The notes under the pieces: model-generated | The model's database searches: none | Seen by the model: the letters and a program-made list of their open reading frames with translations, nothing else | Told to the model about the DNA's origin: nothing | In this document: piece after piece, positions 11,898-24,924 of the stretch | Layout: every line of letters starts with the position of its first letter | Numbering within the stretch: position 1 is the first letter of the stretch | Source of the DNA: Odobenus rosmarus divergens | Lineage: Eukaryota > Chordata > Mammalia > Carnivora > Odobenidae | Direction of reading: 5' to 3' | Length of the DNA stretch: 64,000 bases | Assembly (NCBI RefSeq): GCF_000321225.1 | Contig: NW_004450397.1 | Coordinates: 535,653 to 599,652, forward strand | Program-made: the position numbers and the translations under genes

Positions 11898-12850
11898 AAT
11901 TTTTTAAACAAATATTTATTTATAGAATGCTAGGTATGTGATAGTTTTAAGACAGTGTCCCTTTTTTCATGAGTTTAAAGTATAGTGATCAGATAGTAAA
12001 CGAACATAAATAAATAAAAAGTAAATTGTGATGGGTTCTCTACAGAAAATTTGAAACGAAGTGACATAATGGGATTGGGGAGGGGGGGCTTATGTTTTAT
12101 TGGGTGTTCATGAGAGTCCTCTCTGAGAGATGATATTTAAGCTGAGCCCTAGCCTGACAGGAAAGATGTGATACATGTAAAATCAGAAAAGAAAAATCTC
12201 AGGAAGCTAAAACAACTTACCAAGTCCCTAAGACAGGAATAGAAAGAGTTCCATGCAGCTAGAGCGACATGGCTAAGGAAGGGGAAGCGGTGGCAGAAAC
12301 CTGGCCAGAACGAAACCCTGTAGGATTTCATTATTTTACAAAATGGCACAGAATCTGGATTTTACTTTAAGTATAATGGGAACACTGAGTGTTTAAGTAA
12401 TGTAGTGATGGCACTATGTGCTTTATTTCACTGTTTTAATCATAATAACAGTTGTGTAAAGTACAGACTGCAAGGTTTGTGGCTGGAAATGCTAAGGAAG
12501 CTAGAGTTGGACCAGAGAGCTGGGAACAAGTCCGTGCAGTTAGGGAATGTTGGGAGGAAAAAACATCAATGACATTGGCTGATAGTTTGTATAGCAATGG
12601 GTGAGGGGAAGATAGAAATCAAAGATACTCCCTAGATATTTGACTCAAGCAACTGATCAGGCAGTAGTGCCATAATGGGAAGTGGAGAAGATGGGAGAGG
12701 GAAGTTAAGAATTCTCTTTTGATTAGGTAAATTTTGAAATCCATTATTTCATATCAAAGTGAAGATGTCACATAGGCAGTGACATATTTAAATCTAGAGT
12801 TGAAGGAAGGTGACAGGGCTGGAGAAGTATATTTGGGAATCATGGCAGAT
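11898..12850 (-). repeat. L2 LINE, long antisense copy
   Basis: About 950 bases that follow the reversed L2 order: the 3' end 'tatttatttatagaatgcta', 'gatatttaagctgagcccta', 'tggattttactttaagtata', then further into ORF2 'gatgtcacataggcagtgac' and 'atatttgggaatcatggc'. This is one of the longer ancient elements here. Heavily mutated and no frame survives. Confidence 0.65.
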
Positions 12851-15800
12851 ACATAAACCACAGGATGGAATGACATCATCTGAGGTAAATATGTTGAAAG
12901 GAAAAAAAAAATACTTCTGAAACACTTCAACATGCAGAAAATAAGCAGAGGAAAAGGTTCCAGTAAAGGAAACTGAAACTAGTATATTTACTTGGAAAAA
13001 AATTAATGATACAATTAAATGTAGACAAAGCAATATGTATCTATATCACGTATATTTAAATATATCACATATATACTTGTGTATATAATAAGTGCTCCAT
13101 CAATATGTGTAAAAATGTGTATGTATAAACATATGTGTCATAAGTATTCACATACCAAGTGAATTATTTGGGCAAAATAAACCCCCACACATACGTAAAA
13201 CACTTACAAAGGACACATACCTTCACACTGACTACTCTGTGTTCCTTAAGGCTATCTGCAAACCTTTCCACCAGAGATTTTTTTCGTTGGCTACTTTATA
13301 CTGAGTAGAGCTGAGCTTCACCAGCTTCTCCTTCCATCTCTTCATCCCCACCATCCCTTTCTAGTTTGTCCTCTCCACCCAACCCCCATCTCTCCATCTC
13401 TTGAAGATTACACCCTTCTCATTCAACTGTCTCTAAACACAGTATTCAAGTTCACCCCCACGCCCACCTGTGTGTGACCAGATCCAGCAGTGTGTTTAAA
13501 GGGATGAAGGCCTTTTATTTTATTAGGAGCACTGCTCTAGGTATTAAAGGATAAAAAGTGGGCCAAGTCATTATAGGCTTATCTAGTACAGTTGGGTCAG
13601 TCTCTGTACATTCAGAGATACTTTCAGGGAGTCAAACAAAAAAGTTATTACCTGGAGAATTATGCTTTTCCATCAGCTAGAATTTATGTCAGTCTATTAA
13701 GACGGTGACTATTCAGGTACTCCATTCTGATTATTTAAATGTGAACACTGATGGCACCAATGGTATTGTTTTATCTTTTAAGACATGGAAAAGTCTGAAA
13801 CAGCAACCCTCCTTTTCCAATTGTGCTGAATTAAATACATTTTTGTTAGACTACATCATTGTTATTTTATGCAATTAACTTTTGGTAATGAAACATGCGT
13901 TGCTTCCTCAAATTTTAACAATTTTAAGTGTGAGAAGAAAAATGAATAGTTTTAAGAAAATACATTAACTATAACTCTTAAATAACATTGTTAAAATACA
14001 AATTTGACACCTTTCTTCTTAACCTCCTTAATCCTGTGAATAAAAAATCCTGTATAGATTATGTTCTATACAGGATTTTTAACGGACCTACATTTTCCCA
14101 AATCAGATAAAAACAACATAAATATAAATCTCTTAGTAGGTAAGTATATCACATGGGTTGCCTATAAACTAGGGTGTAATATGTATATAATCTTTTGTGT
14201 TGGTACTTTTGATGGAAATATGGAATATATTTTGACATCATACTTTATTAGATACAAAATAAGAAAAACCCACGTGGGATGATGAGACAACACAATAAAA
14301 TTAATTCATTGAAATGAGAAAATCAGACTATAAAGATAAAGCCCCCAAGAGTAACATAATCCAAGAGAGAATTTTGCAATTTCATAAAAAATTAAGAAAA
14401 ATCATAAACGATTAAATAAAAAAGAATCCATTAGAAAGGAAATCTGTATAAAGGTTGGAGGATAATTAGCCAGGTTGCACTCCATATCACACACCCTTTA
14501 GAAATACAAAATAAAACCAGCATCAAATTTTTACCTAATTGGAAAAAGTTTAGCAAGTATGTAATAAAATGGAGATTTTCTCAGTCCTGGCAAAAATTTC
14601 AGCAACTCTCTGGAAAACAAATTAGTTTCAGGTATTCAGAACCTTACAAACAGCCGTATCTCTTGCTTTGGTAATCACACTTTCTCAAATCTATCCTAGA
14701 AAACATTCGCTATTAGGTATAAACAGTTTTATACCCAAGGATATTTTCCCAACATTATTTGTAATTGTGAAAGTTTGAAATGTACTTAATTTAAGTAAAA
14801 TGTTACAATTAGCTACATCCATAGACTAGAATATTTTATAGTCATTATAAATGTGCTGTTGAAGAATATTTAATGGCGTGAGGAAATATTTATAATACAA
14901 AGCTTAATTAAGAAAATTAGTAAGCTTTTCTGAGTATACATTATGACTTGATTTTGTGTTCATGAGACAGAGAAAGAGAGAGAAACAGAACTTTACCAAT
15001 GAATTTTTTTCTGGGTAGTAAAATTGCAGGTTTTTTAATAATCTTCTTTATTGATTTCTGGATATTTCTGAATTTTTAACTCAAGAAGTATGTCTTATAT
15101 AGTAAGAATTTTTAAAAAAGAAAAAAAACCTAGAAATAAAATAAACAATGTAAATTTCCACAATGGATGTCAAGTAAGATAATGCCCAAAGCAATTCCCA
15201 ATAGCTTTGGCAAGAGGGAACCAAGTGGTTACCAAAAACTGACATTTCTGGTGATGTGATCAAAGCAGAAGTTAGAGTTATTGAGTTGGAGAGTAAATAC
15301 AGTTACGAAAGGGAGGCAATTAGAGGGAGCGCCCCTTTTATAAAACTTAGCAGTGAAGAGCAAAGCAGATACAGGACAGAAAATTCATACTGTTGGCCTA
15401 CTTACTACACAGGGCATTCAATCAAGTATGGGATCTGTCCTCAAGAAACATAACATTTTACAGGGTTTTCCTCTCATATTCACATCTCCTACCAAAGAGA
15501 CTGGGGAATGTGACCTAGTAATTACCTTTTAATCCCATATATTCTGCCTCCTTTGTTGGGGCTTCATACAAACAACCTTGCCTTCACCGTTTTTCTAAGG
15601 ATTCCCCCCATCATCAAACCTCTCCACCTTTGACTCCAAATATATGATTAAAAAAAAAATCTTGAGCACGTTTCAACACATATTCCTTTTCTTATTAAGG
15701 CAGCAGCTATTGGGCATATGTTTAAAAAATAAACTTTTTTATTCAAATGTGTTATATTACTTAAGTTAAAAAAAAGGAAAATTAAATGTAAAAAAAAATA

Positions 15801-15855
15801 CCAAAAAGAAGAAAGTAGTTACATAGAAAACATAAGCAGTAAGCTTCATGATGAT
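12851..15855. other. Unannotated DNA, mostly unique
   Basis: No gene recognised. 13300-13460 is pyrimidine- and C-rich compared with its surroundings. Repeated 'atatatcacatatat'-type low complexity lies at 13037-13080. The perfect hairpin at 14043-14080 is annotated separately. Confidence 0.4.
14043..14080. repeat. Perfect 16-bp inverted repeat (hairpin)
   Basis: The arm aaaaatcctgtataga (14043-14058) is exactly complementary to tctatacaggattttt (14065-14080), leaving a six-base loop. No flanking element termini are recognised. The right flank 'aacgg' does not extend the stem. Confidence 0.9.
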
Positions 15856-15857
15856 GA

Positions 15858-16975
15858 TTTGGATTTGACACCAAAGCAAAGGCAGCAAAAGCAAAAAATA
15901 AACAAGTGGGACCACATCAAACTAAAAAGCTTCTGAATAGCAAAAGACACCATTAACACAATGAAAAGGCAAGGTACTGAATGGGAGTGGTTTTGCAAAT
16001 CATCTATCTGATAAAGAGTTACTATCCAAAATATATAAAGAACTCAGAAAACCCAATATAAAAAAAAGATTCTATTAAAACATAAGGAGAGGATCTGAAT
16101 TGACATTTTTCCAAAGAAGATATAGAGATAGCCATAAGGCACGTGGAAAGGTGTTCAACATTAATCATTAGGGAAATGCAAATCAAAACCACATTAAGAA
16201 ATCACCTCACACCTGTTGGAATAGCTATTATCAAAAAGACAAGAAATAACCAGTGTTAGTGAAGATGTGGGGGAAAGGGAACCCTTGTGCACTGCTGGTG
16301 AGAATATACATTGGTCTAGCTACCATGGAAAACATTATGGAAATTCCTCCAAGTGTCCATCAATGGAGGAATGGATAAAGAATATGGATAAAGAATATAT
16401 ATTATATATATATACATATATATATGTATGCAATGGAATATTTTTCAATAATAAAACAAAGAAATCTTGGCATTTGCAACAACTTGGATGGGCCTTAAGA
16501 GCATTATGTTAAGTGAAACAAACAGAGAAATACAAATGTCATATGATCTGACTTACATGTGGAATCTAAAACAGCAACAACAGCAACAAAAAGGCTCATG
16601 TATACAGAGAACAGACTGGTGGTTGCCAGAGGTGGGAGGTGGGGGATGGAAGGTGGACAAAATGGTTGTGAAGTGGGTTAAAAAATCCAAACTCCCAGTT
16701 ATAAAATAAATAAGCCAGGTAACATACAGAATGGCGACCAGAGTTAATGATACTGTATTATATATTTGAGAGTTGCTAACAGAGTAAATCTTAAAAGTTC
16801 TCATCACAAGAATAAGAAAATTGTAACTGTGTATAGTGATGGATGTAAATTAGACTTATTGTGGTGATTATTTCACAATACATAAATATCAAAGTATGTT
16901 TTATACATGAAACTAATATAATGTTATATGTCAATAATCTCTAAATAAAAATAAAACAAAATAAAAAAAAGATAA
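15858..16975 (+). mobile_element. Old LINE-1 (L1M-type), 3' part
   Basis: Sense L1 carrying the ORF2 C-terminal region ('aaaagcttctgaatagcaaa', 'gataaagagttactatcc', 'catttttccaaagaagatat', 'caccttggatgggcc'-like text at 16480) and a complete-looking 3' UTR. About 150-200 bases expected after 'aattcctcc' near 16350 are missing, so it joins directly to 'gtgtccatcaatggagg'. A (TA)n expansion lies at 16396-16430 and a CAA/CAG run at 16571-16592. Frames are broken throughout. Confidence 0.88.
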
Positions 16976-16979
16976 AAAC

Positions 16980-18536
16980 CACAAGATATATTACCACACA
17001 GTTGTTTGGGTTGAACATTCTCAGAATTTACTGAACAGTTTTTATCTATAGAAAATCTATATTTGAAAAACTTCATTAAATCACATAAGATCCTTGACTC
17101 TAAATTGTCTTTGTTGACAAATCAAGATATTGCAATAATCTATTCTAGCTACAATGTATTTAGAAATAAACGGCATTATTTCTAGTTTTTTCTGACCTAA
17201 ATATACTAGCTTTTGCTATTAATTTAAAAACTAAGTAAATCAAACATGTGAATCCTTATAATCATGTCATTTTTAATACAAGAAATGAGCATTTATCACA
17301 TATGCTTCCAAAATATGGGTTAGGGTTGAGGATGATGGGAAGCAGGTGATATCACAACAAGAGAAGTTCTCATAGATGAACAGATTAAATGATTTGAAAT
17401 TATAGGACAATTGGTAGAATAGAGGGGTCAGACTGAATCTTTGGATAAACTGATTTCAAATATGAACTTATTAAATAGGATTTATAAATTCTACTCATAC
17501 TCAATATTCTGTAGATTTCACAATTTAATGTTTATGTATTATATTCTTTATAAAATAAGGAAAGTAGTGTACTTAGAATTTATGAGCACCTGTCTATACC
17601 TTGATTTTTAAAAATGAAATAAAAAATAAGAATAATATTTAAGTATTTGATCACCAACCATATTCCCTCATTTTGTGCATATATGTAGATAGACTATATA
17701 TATATATATACAACATGTCAAATATGTAAAGTTCATGTTAAATTTTAAATGATTCCCTGGAAATAGACCTATTTAAAACACAGATGTGAATCAACTTGGC
17801 TATCGGCACACTCGCCAGAAAGTTATAGTAGGAGCGTAGGAGAAAGTAAATTATTTTAATTTTGTATTAAATTGAATTCCACAACTGAAGGAGTGGGGGA
17901 AAAAAACTGATTAAGGCAAGAACAAGGTATCTGTTGATGAGAAGACCCTCCACTTCCATCACAATCGAACTTTCAGGGTCACTATCTGGCCCCACAGAAG
18001 CAAGAAAAGATGGGTTTTTCATAAAGACAAATAAAGCATAAGCTTCAGGGCCCCTCGCTTGCACAGGTCCCGTGCAAGGTTCTGAAACTAATTTTCTATT
18101 ATAATTTTATACTCTTATTAATAAAGTAATCCCCACCTCCATACTCCACAGACTTCAAGTCTCTTATAATCTACATCTCTCTCTGGAAGCAAATGAGAGA
18201 GCTACCAGATCTGCATTTAAGTTTAATTTGCCATTGAGTTTAGAGGTAGAATGGAGATTATATGATGGCCTTCACCTGTTCAAGGTATGAATACCCATTT
18301 CTTAAATAACTCAGCATTTTTTTTTTTTTTTTACTCTATCAAAGGAGAGACTGGGAAGCATAACCAGGCATTTTAACATTTCAATAAAGTTGAAGCTGGC
18401 TGCTCAGCCAGTAAAATATTACCAGGATTGTGCCCACAAGGGGAAAATTCTGGGACTATAATTAGAAAGAAAAGGTTTAACTCCTGTTGAGCAACTCAAA
18501 ATACAGCTGACTCAATGGATGAGTGAAAATGATGCA
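16980..18536. other. Unannotated AT-rich DNA
   Basis: Contains a (TA)n run at 17693-17710 and a T-run at 18315-18332. No gene or repeat family recognised. Confidence 0.4.
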
Positions 18537-18554
18537 AAGAAGTTGAAGTATCTT

Positions 18555-18710
18555 ATTTATTTGTTTGTTTGTTTGTTTGTTTAGAGGGGAAGGGGCAAAG
18601 GGAGAGGGAGAGAGAAATTCTTAAGCAGGCTTCACGCCCAGTGCAGAGCCACATGACCTGAGCCTAAATCAAGAGTGGGATGCTTAGCCTGCTGAGGCAC
18701 TCAGGTGCCC
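18555..18710 (-). mobile_element. Can-SINE with (GTTT)n tail and internal deletion
   Basis: Minus-strand SINE whose tail is a (GTTT)n array (18559-18583) rather than the usual ATTT. It is shortened between 'cagtgcagagcc' and 'acatgacctgag', losing the 'gggctcgatcccaggaccc' part. It is flanked by an exact 18-base duplication, aagaagttgaagtatctt, at 18537-18554 and 18711-18728. Confidence 0.94.
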
Positions 18711-18769
18711 AAGAAGTTGAAGTATCTTTAAATGCCTAGGAAGATTTTTCTCTGAAATCTTGGAGATCT

Positions 18770-18798
18770 CATTTGTTTGTTTGTTTGTTCGTTTGTTT
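18770..18798. repeat. (GTTT)n microsatellite
   Basis: Run of gttt units with one gttc. It lies about 190 bp from the SINE that carries the same tail unit. Confidence 0.85.
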
Positions 18799-19029
18799 CT
18801 AAAAATAATACGTATACTCTTTTAATAAAGAGTTTTTTTCATTGTTTTTAATCATCAGTTTCATTAAAAGTGTTCTGTATTGAATGTCAGTCTCAGCTAG
18901 AATTACTTGGAAAGAATTGTGAGAGATTACACTGTCTAGCAAGAATTTAGCACTATATTTTGCTGTCTATCTGGGTTACAGATGCAAAGTTCTACAGACA
19001 ATAATTTTCAGGAGAGAACACTGACATTC

Positions 19030-19145
19030 TGCAGCATAACCCTTTCATTGAACAATCACTATGTGCAAGGCACTGGGATAAGACAGAGAAAGATACAAAG
19101 ATAAATTAAGACACGTTCTTAGCCTTAGCTTCAATCAGACAGATT
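19030..19145 (-). repeat. L2 LINE 3' end, antisense
   Basis: 'ttgaacaatcactatgtgca', 'aggcactgggataagacaga' and 'agacacgttcttagccttag' follow the reversed L2 end. Confidence 0.65.
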
Positions 19146-19741
19146 ATCCAATATCAGTAATTGATTCTTTAGTGCAAAAGATTCCTTGAATAAAAATAAC
19201 TGCTTTGCATGTTATATGTGATAGGAAAACATTTTATCAGAAAAACAAATAATTATAAATCTATTAACCAAACATTCTGCTGTCACATTCCATTTCCTCC
19301 AGGAATATATAACCCAAGGCATATGGCAAGGAATCCTAGGCAGCAGTATCATAGAATACATTCTACTATTTCAATACTTCTTACAAACTATAGACTAAAA
19401 TCCATTCCCTTTAATTTACCATTTAAAAACATTTTACATGTTCACCTTAACTCTCTTTGAAAACACACATTTTCTCTCTCTATAACTGTTCTGGCTAGGA
19501 ATTCCCTCTCCTACACAACTCCATTTCTTGGCAAGTTTGTCCTGTTTATTCTGTTTTTCTAAGTATCCAAACACTATTTATTTTTTAAAAACTAAGTTAT
19601 GAAATACAGTCTCCACAAAGTCTTCCTTGACAACCATAGCTCACAATACACTTTTTTATTGCTTTTTTTTTGGTGGATTTTTTAGCAGATAATTTAGAGC
19701 AAACAGAAGAACTGTTACATCTCTGAATTTTGTTTTTTTGA

Positions 19742-20232
19742 TGCTGAAAGTTCATTTTCTTCTTTTATTGTTAACTGTGATAAAACACAGATGACATAAA
19801 ATTTACCATCTTAACCATTTTTAAACACGCAGTTCAGTAGTGTTAAGTATATTCATATTGTCGTACAACCAATCTCCAGAATTATTTTTATTTTACAAAA
19901 CTGAAGCTCTATATCCATTAAATGACAACTCCCCATTCCTCCCTATCCTCGGTCCCTGGCAACCACCATTGTACTTTCTGTCTTTATGGATTTGCTACTC
20001 TAAGCGTATCATACAGTTGGATGTCATGGTATTCACTGGATTATTTCACTTAGTGCAATGTCCTCAAGATTCCTCTATGTTATAGCATGGGTCAGAATTC
20101 TCTTCCTTTTTAAGGCTGAATAATATTTCTGTGTATGTATATACCACATTTTCTTTATTCATGGGTCAATGGACACCTATGTTGCTGCCACCTTTTGGCT
20201 ATTGTGAGGAATGCTACTATGTGTAACACCCT
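19742..20232 (-). mobile_element. Old LINE-1 3' region, antisense
   Basis: Characteristic antisense L1M text in order: 'aaatttaccatcttaaccat', 'cattaaatgacaactcccca', 'ctggcaaccaccattgtact', 'cacttagtgcaatgtcctca', 'aggctgaataatatttctgt' and 'ttggctattgtgaggaatgc'. It stops abruptly where an LTR-like relic begins. Confidence 0.85.
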
Positions 20233-20237
20233 TTCAA

Positions 20238-20885
20238 GATCTAAAACCTAGTATAGTAAGCAAAATTCTTATATGGCCCCAAGATTCCCACCCTCTCATG
20301 TATACACTCTGCATAATCCCCTCTCTTTGAGTATAAAGGACTTTGATATGATGCGATATCACTCCATGATTATGTTACTTTATATGAGGGAAGGGATTTT
20401 GCAGATGTAAGTAAAGGCCCCTATCAGTTGACTTTGAGTAAATCAAAATGGAGATTGCGCTGGGTAAGCCCAATCAAATGAGCCTTTAAAAGAGGATAGA
20501 GAGATTTAAAGTCAGAGATTCCCTCCTTCCCTTAAAGAAGCAAAAGATCATGCTGTGAACCCACTCAGTGACCTTGTGGCAAGAATTTAAGGATGGACTC
20601 TTAAGGGTTGAGAGCAGTCCTCGGCCAATAACATGGAAGAGAATGAAGACGTCAGCTCTACAACCACAAGGAATAGAATTCTGCCAATAACCAATGACCC
20701 TGGAAGAGAACAAAGAGCCTGATATGAGAATGTAATGCAGGCAGACACCTCCAAGTCTTAAGCAGAAGACCGAGCTAACCTGTACCCAGATTCTTGACCA
20801 AAGAAACTGTAAGATAATATTTGTTTTAAGTTGCTAAATTTGTGGTAATTTGTTATGTAGCAATAAATAAATCTAATAAATCTAG
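20238..20885 (+). mobile_element. LTR-like relic (mammalian ERVL/MaLR type, uncertain)
   Basis: An ancient mammal-wide element recognised by ordered phrases: 'gatatgatgcgatatcactc', 'gggattttgcagatgtaagt', 'gaatagaattctgccaataa' and the ending 'aaatttgtggtaatttgtta'. It looks like a solo LTR or a fragment of one. No internal retroviral coding sequence is present. Family name not certain. Confidence 0.55.
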
Positions 20886-21744
20886 TTTTGAATTTGGGGG
20901 ATTTCCGTTATTTCTTAAACACAGACTACAAACTACATCGTTATGGCATCTGTTAAAGTCACTTTTGGGAACATCAAATACACAATATGTAATATAGTTA
21001 AGGGCTATTAATGTTTGTTCAACTTTTTACTAACATAAAGATAATTGGACCTATATAGAGGTACTTTTGATCGTTTTTCAAATCAATTTTTAAATAATTT
21101 TGTTGCCCTTATTACTTCTTGTTATTGTTCCTATTTTTTTTTTTTTGCATGTCTGATACTGGTGCCCAGTTTTATATTTGTGTGTTCTAGTATGTTATGA
21201 ATTGGGGAGTAGAGACTCATGCTTGTTTGTATTGTGTCTATATAGTTAGTGAGAATAGTGATTTTTCTAGAATTTTTTCTGTATACTTCTTGGTATTTGA
21301 AATTGCCAGAAAAAAATGATATGTGTTTAAGGGGAGGAGATAATATTATAAGAATACCACTATGGTTGATTTTTAGCTTATTTCAAAAAGTTCTCTTCAT
21401 TGAAAGCTCTTACTAGGCAAAATTGCTCTATAGGAGGTAGTGTTTTCGTCCTCAAATGGTCTTTGCGCTCCAGTGACTCTAGTGAGTCAGAGAATTATAT
21501 GTGGGCTTCATACAGAATTACTGCACCTCAAATTGCAAATTAGAACCATGGGACATGTTATTCACTACTTTCCAAGTCTACACTTCACATATCATTTAAG
21601 GACCCATTAACAAACAGTATGTTTTGATTTTTTATTCCAGTAGTGGCAATTGAGTTAAAGTTTGAGAAAACTTACAGATAGGAACGGTGAAAAATATAAT
21701 ACCAGAAGGGACTAGGGGAGAAACATAAACCAGGGTCACCTTTT
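20886..21744. other. Unannotated AT-rich DNA
   Basis: T-run at 21133-21147. No gene or repeat family recognised. Confidence 0.4.
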
Positions 21745-21760
21745 AAGAAAAATAGGAAGA

Positions 21761-21965
21761 GGGTGCCTGGGTGACTCAGTTGGTTAAGCGACTGCCTTCG
21801 GCTCAGGTCATGATCCTGGAGTCCCAGGATCAAGTCCCGCATCGGGCTCCCCACTCAGCAGGGAGTCTGCTTCTCCCTCTGACCCTCCCCCCTCTCATGT
21901 GCTCTCTCTCTTTCTCATTCTCTCTCTCAAATAAATAAATAAAATCTTTAAAAAAAAAAAAGAAA
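21761..21965 (+). mobile_element. Can-SINE, young-looking subtype
   Basis: Full-length plus-strand copy with head 'gggtgcctgggtgactcagt', then 'catgatcctggagtcccagg', a TC-rich middle, (AAAT)n, AATCTTT and a long A-tail. Bounded by an exact 16-base duplication, aagaaaaataggaaga, at 21745-21760 and 21966-21981. Confidence 0.96.
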
Positions 21966-22504
21966 AAGAAAAATAGGAAGAATTTTGATAACAGATTACT
22001 ACAAATATCAAGTTTCAAGTATTCAAATCTTTAAAATTTATTTCTCATGTTTTTAAACTGTCTTCCCCTACCCCTCCTTTTTGTACTGTGTACTCTAAGG
22101 TACTTTCTGAACCAAGGCAGGATACCATTACCTGATTAACTCTTTGAACAAGTCAAGTTCTTGTATTTGAAAACTACCTGGCACAAAGTTTAGATTTAGG
22201 CATTTAAAGAGATTTTTGTATGCATACCCACTTTCTAAATGCACACATCTAAATGTACATTTCTAATACAACCACTTTATTATTTTAAATTTCTTTATGA
22301 GGAAGACAATTTTCATTTCGCCTCATGTCTGCAGACAAACACAGTGATAAAAATGATGGAATGCTTTGTTAACACTCCTCCCCACACGCAACAGTCCTCC
22401 TGATTTGACTCTGCTTTTCCTCCTTAGGACTTAAATGATCTTCTTGGTACAGTACTGGGTAGAATAGCATTTTAAAAGTAAAACTAAGGTAGAATATTTA
22501 AGGT

Positions 22505-22608
22505 GTCATTGATGAAACACTAAATTCTACACCTGAAAGTAATATTCCACTGTATGTCAACTATCTGGAATTTAAATAAAAACTTGGAAAGAAAATAAAG
22601 AAAGAAAA
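22505..22608 (+). mobile_element. LINE-1 extreme 3' end
   Basis: Short 5'-truncated insertion consisting only of the L1 terminus: 'gaaacactaaattctacacc', 'tatgtcaactatctggaatt', 'taaataaaaacttgg' and an A-rich tail. Confidence 0.75.
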
Positions 22609-23925
22609 GGGCATTAATGCTGCTCTGTTGATATTACTTCTAGAGTAAACCACCAAGTTTCACTGTAAAATTAAGCATTACTGTCTTACATATCTGAACC
22701 CCTATGGAAAAGAAATGGACTACAATTGTGATGAGGGTGATTCCTCATTCACTTTTGGCCTTTTATTTTTTCTTTTGCTCTGATAACTAAGAACCCCATA
22801 TTTTTTTTCTGTTGCTTTCAATATTAGGTCCTTAAATAAAACAGGCAAAATAACCACTACTACCTACCACTCCCAACCAACCGCCAAAGAATGGGGATTT
22901 CTGACTTATTTACAAGAGAAGGTACATCTGCAAGCTTCCATAACAGACAACCAGAAAGGGCAAAAAATTAGCAGCCTTTTGGTAGCAAACCAATACTGTA
23001 ACTGGAGTAGCAATCTGTCTTCCAGAGAACAAAGGCACTACCACAAGGAGTCCAAGTGTTTGCTCTTTGCCAACATTCCTCCAAATCTACAGACATTTTT
23101 AGAAAGAATGCCTACACCTCCTATTCAGAAATTAAAAGGGATATCGTCTAAGCTTTGAAAGGTAATATTTGGGTTGCGTCAGAGCCTAGCATTTTATTTC
23201 TTTGTTCTGCTTCTGAATTCACATTGACATACAAATCATTTAATTTCTTTAAGTATTTTAAAGTAACTTCTTTAAATTACTCTTTAAGGAATTTATTGAA
23301 GTGCTCTAGGTATTAAATGTATAAAATAGCTTTAGATCTAAGGATTAAAAGTGAGGCATGAGGGCAAATTGTTACCACCCAAGAGGTTTTATTTAAAAAG
23401 TGTGAATCACATAGTATTCACTAATACTTTTATTTTTTAAGGCTTTTAAATATACATTTAAAGAATATTTTCAACAATTTTCATAGTGTACTTAAAACTG
23501 ATGTTACTTTCACTGTTTGCATGATATAATTTCTTATAGCAGTTCAAATGAGAAAGCTACCAAATTCCTCCACTGACAACAAAAACACCTTCTTTCAATA
23601 ATCATGGACACAGGAGGATTTAGTATATTACACTGACCCTAAAGAAAATTTAAATATAAAACAACCTCATCTTAAACTAGAACATGGTCACCTTCCCTTT
23701 ACTTCTTCCTTATTCCTTCTCCAATGACCTTTTATTTCTTTTACGTATTATTTCCTATTTATTTGCAAGGTTAACTTGTATAGTAGTCTAAATTTTAAGG
23801 CATTTTAAATATTATTACCTATCGTGGTTATTACTATAATAATATCCTTGTTTTTTTGTTTAACAATTACTCAAATACCATAATGTTTGAGTGCTACAAA
23901 ACAATACATAGATATAATTATTTGG
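22609..23925. other. Unannotated unique DNA
   Basis: The part from 22850 to 23110 is less AT-biased than its surroundings and free of recognisable repeats. No exon structure is evident. Confidence 0.4.
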
Positions 23926-23927
23926 GC

Positions 23928-24050
23928 CAGGGAGTCAGACTTACGTTCAGATTCTAACCTTAGCATTTACAAAATCTGTGGCCACTATCTTCTTATATGT
24001 AAAATAGAGATACCTCATAGGATTGTGGTGAATGTTTAAATGTTCCCTCC
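23928..24050 (+). repeat. MIR SINE
   Basis: Diverged MIR: 'gggagtcagacttacgttca', 'gattctaaccttagcattta', 'tgtaaaatagagatacctca' and 'taggattgtggtgaatg'. Confidence 0.7.
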
Positions 24051-24259
24051 AACTTAGCTGTTCTAAAACTGTACATATCATTTTCTTCTCCAAACCTGTT
24101 TCTCCCCCAAACTATCTAATGTTAGTAAGGGGCAAAATCATATACATAGTTTTCCAAATAAGACTAAATTATGATTAATTCCCAATGGCTCAATTTAAAC
24201 ATCCAGTCATCCAAGTCTGGTAACGTTCGTCCTGATAATATCTTAAAAGATACACTCTT

Positions 24260-24420
24260 GGGGTGCCTGGGTGGCTCAGTTGGTTAAGCGTCCAACTCTC
24301 GGTTTTTGGCTCAGGTCATGATCTCATGGGTCATGGGACTGAGCCCCATGTTGGGCTCACACTCAACGGGGAGTCTGCTTGAAGACTCTCTCCCTCTGCC
24401 ACTCCCCCAACTTGTGCATA
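24260..24420 (+). mobile_element. Can-SINE, 3'-truncated
   Basis: Plus-strand copy beginning 'ggggtgcctgggtggctcag' with the older 'gcgtccaactctcggttttt' variant. It ends at 'acttgtgcat' without the TC/AAAT tail, so the 3' part has been lost. Confidence 0.92.
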
Positions 24421-24519
24421 AGAACAGGATAACTGCTTTTGTGGTGAGAATAGCCTGCCTTCCTCACACTGGGTCTGAGCAAAGGATGCAACAATTATTA
24501 TTTTTTCATTCATTCAAAA

Positions 24520-24915
24520 ATATTTTTTTAAACTTCTTATTTGGGGATAATGTAGATTCACATGCAGTTGTAAGAAAACAGAAATCTTTATTAAAGCAAA
24601 AGTGACAATTAGAAATTACATATTGTGGAATAATCACCAAATCAAGCTAATTAACATATCCATCATCATAGTTACTTTGTGTGTGTGTGTGTGTATGTGT
24701 GTGTGTGGTGAGAATACAGGCATACTCTTTCAGCACATTTTAAGTATATAGTACAGTACTGCAGCACTGTTAATTACAAACAAGTTTGCATGTAAGATCT
24801 CCTGTTGTCCTTTAGATGAATAACTTAAACTTGTACACCATGACCAGCAGCTCCCCATCCCCACCCCACCAGCTCCTGACAACCACCATTCTACTCTCTG
24901 CTTCTATGGGAATGG
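24520..24915 (-). mobile_element. Old LINE-1 3' UTR, antisense
   Basis: Antisense L1M 3'-UTR text: 'ggataatgtagattcacatg', 'attaacatatccatcatcat', a (TG)n run at 24677-24712, then 'ctgacaaccaccattctact'. The TG run sits where many L1M 3' ends carry one. Confidence 0.75.
24677..24712. repeat. (TG)n microsatellite
   Basis: About 17 TG units with one TA interruption, inside the antisense L1 3' UTR. Confidence 0.95.
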
Positions 24916-24924
24916 TTTCCCTGG

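Noticed and set aside
17315..17335. 'gggttagggttg' telomere-like text
   Set aside because: Fewer than two full TTAGGG units; not an interstitial telomeric array.
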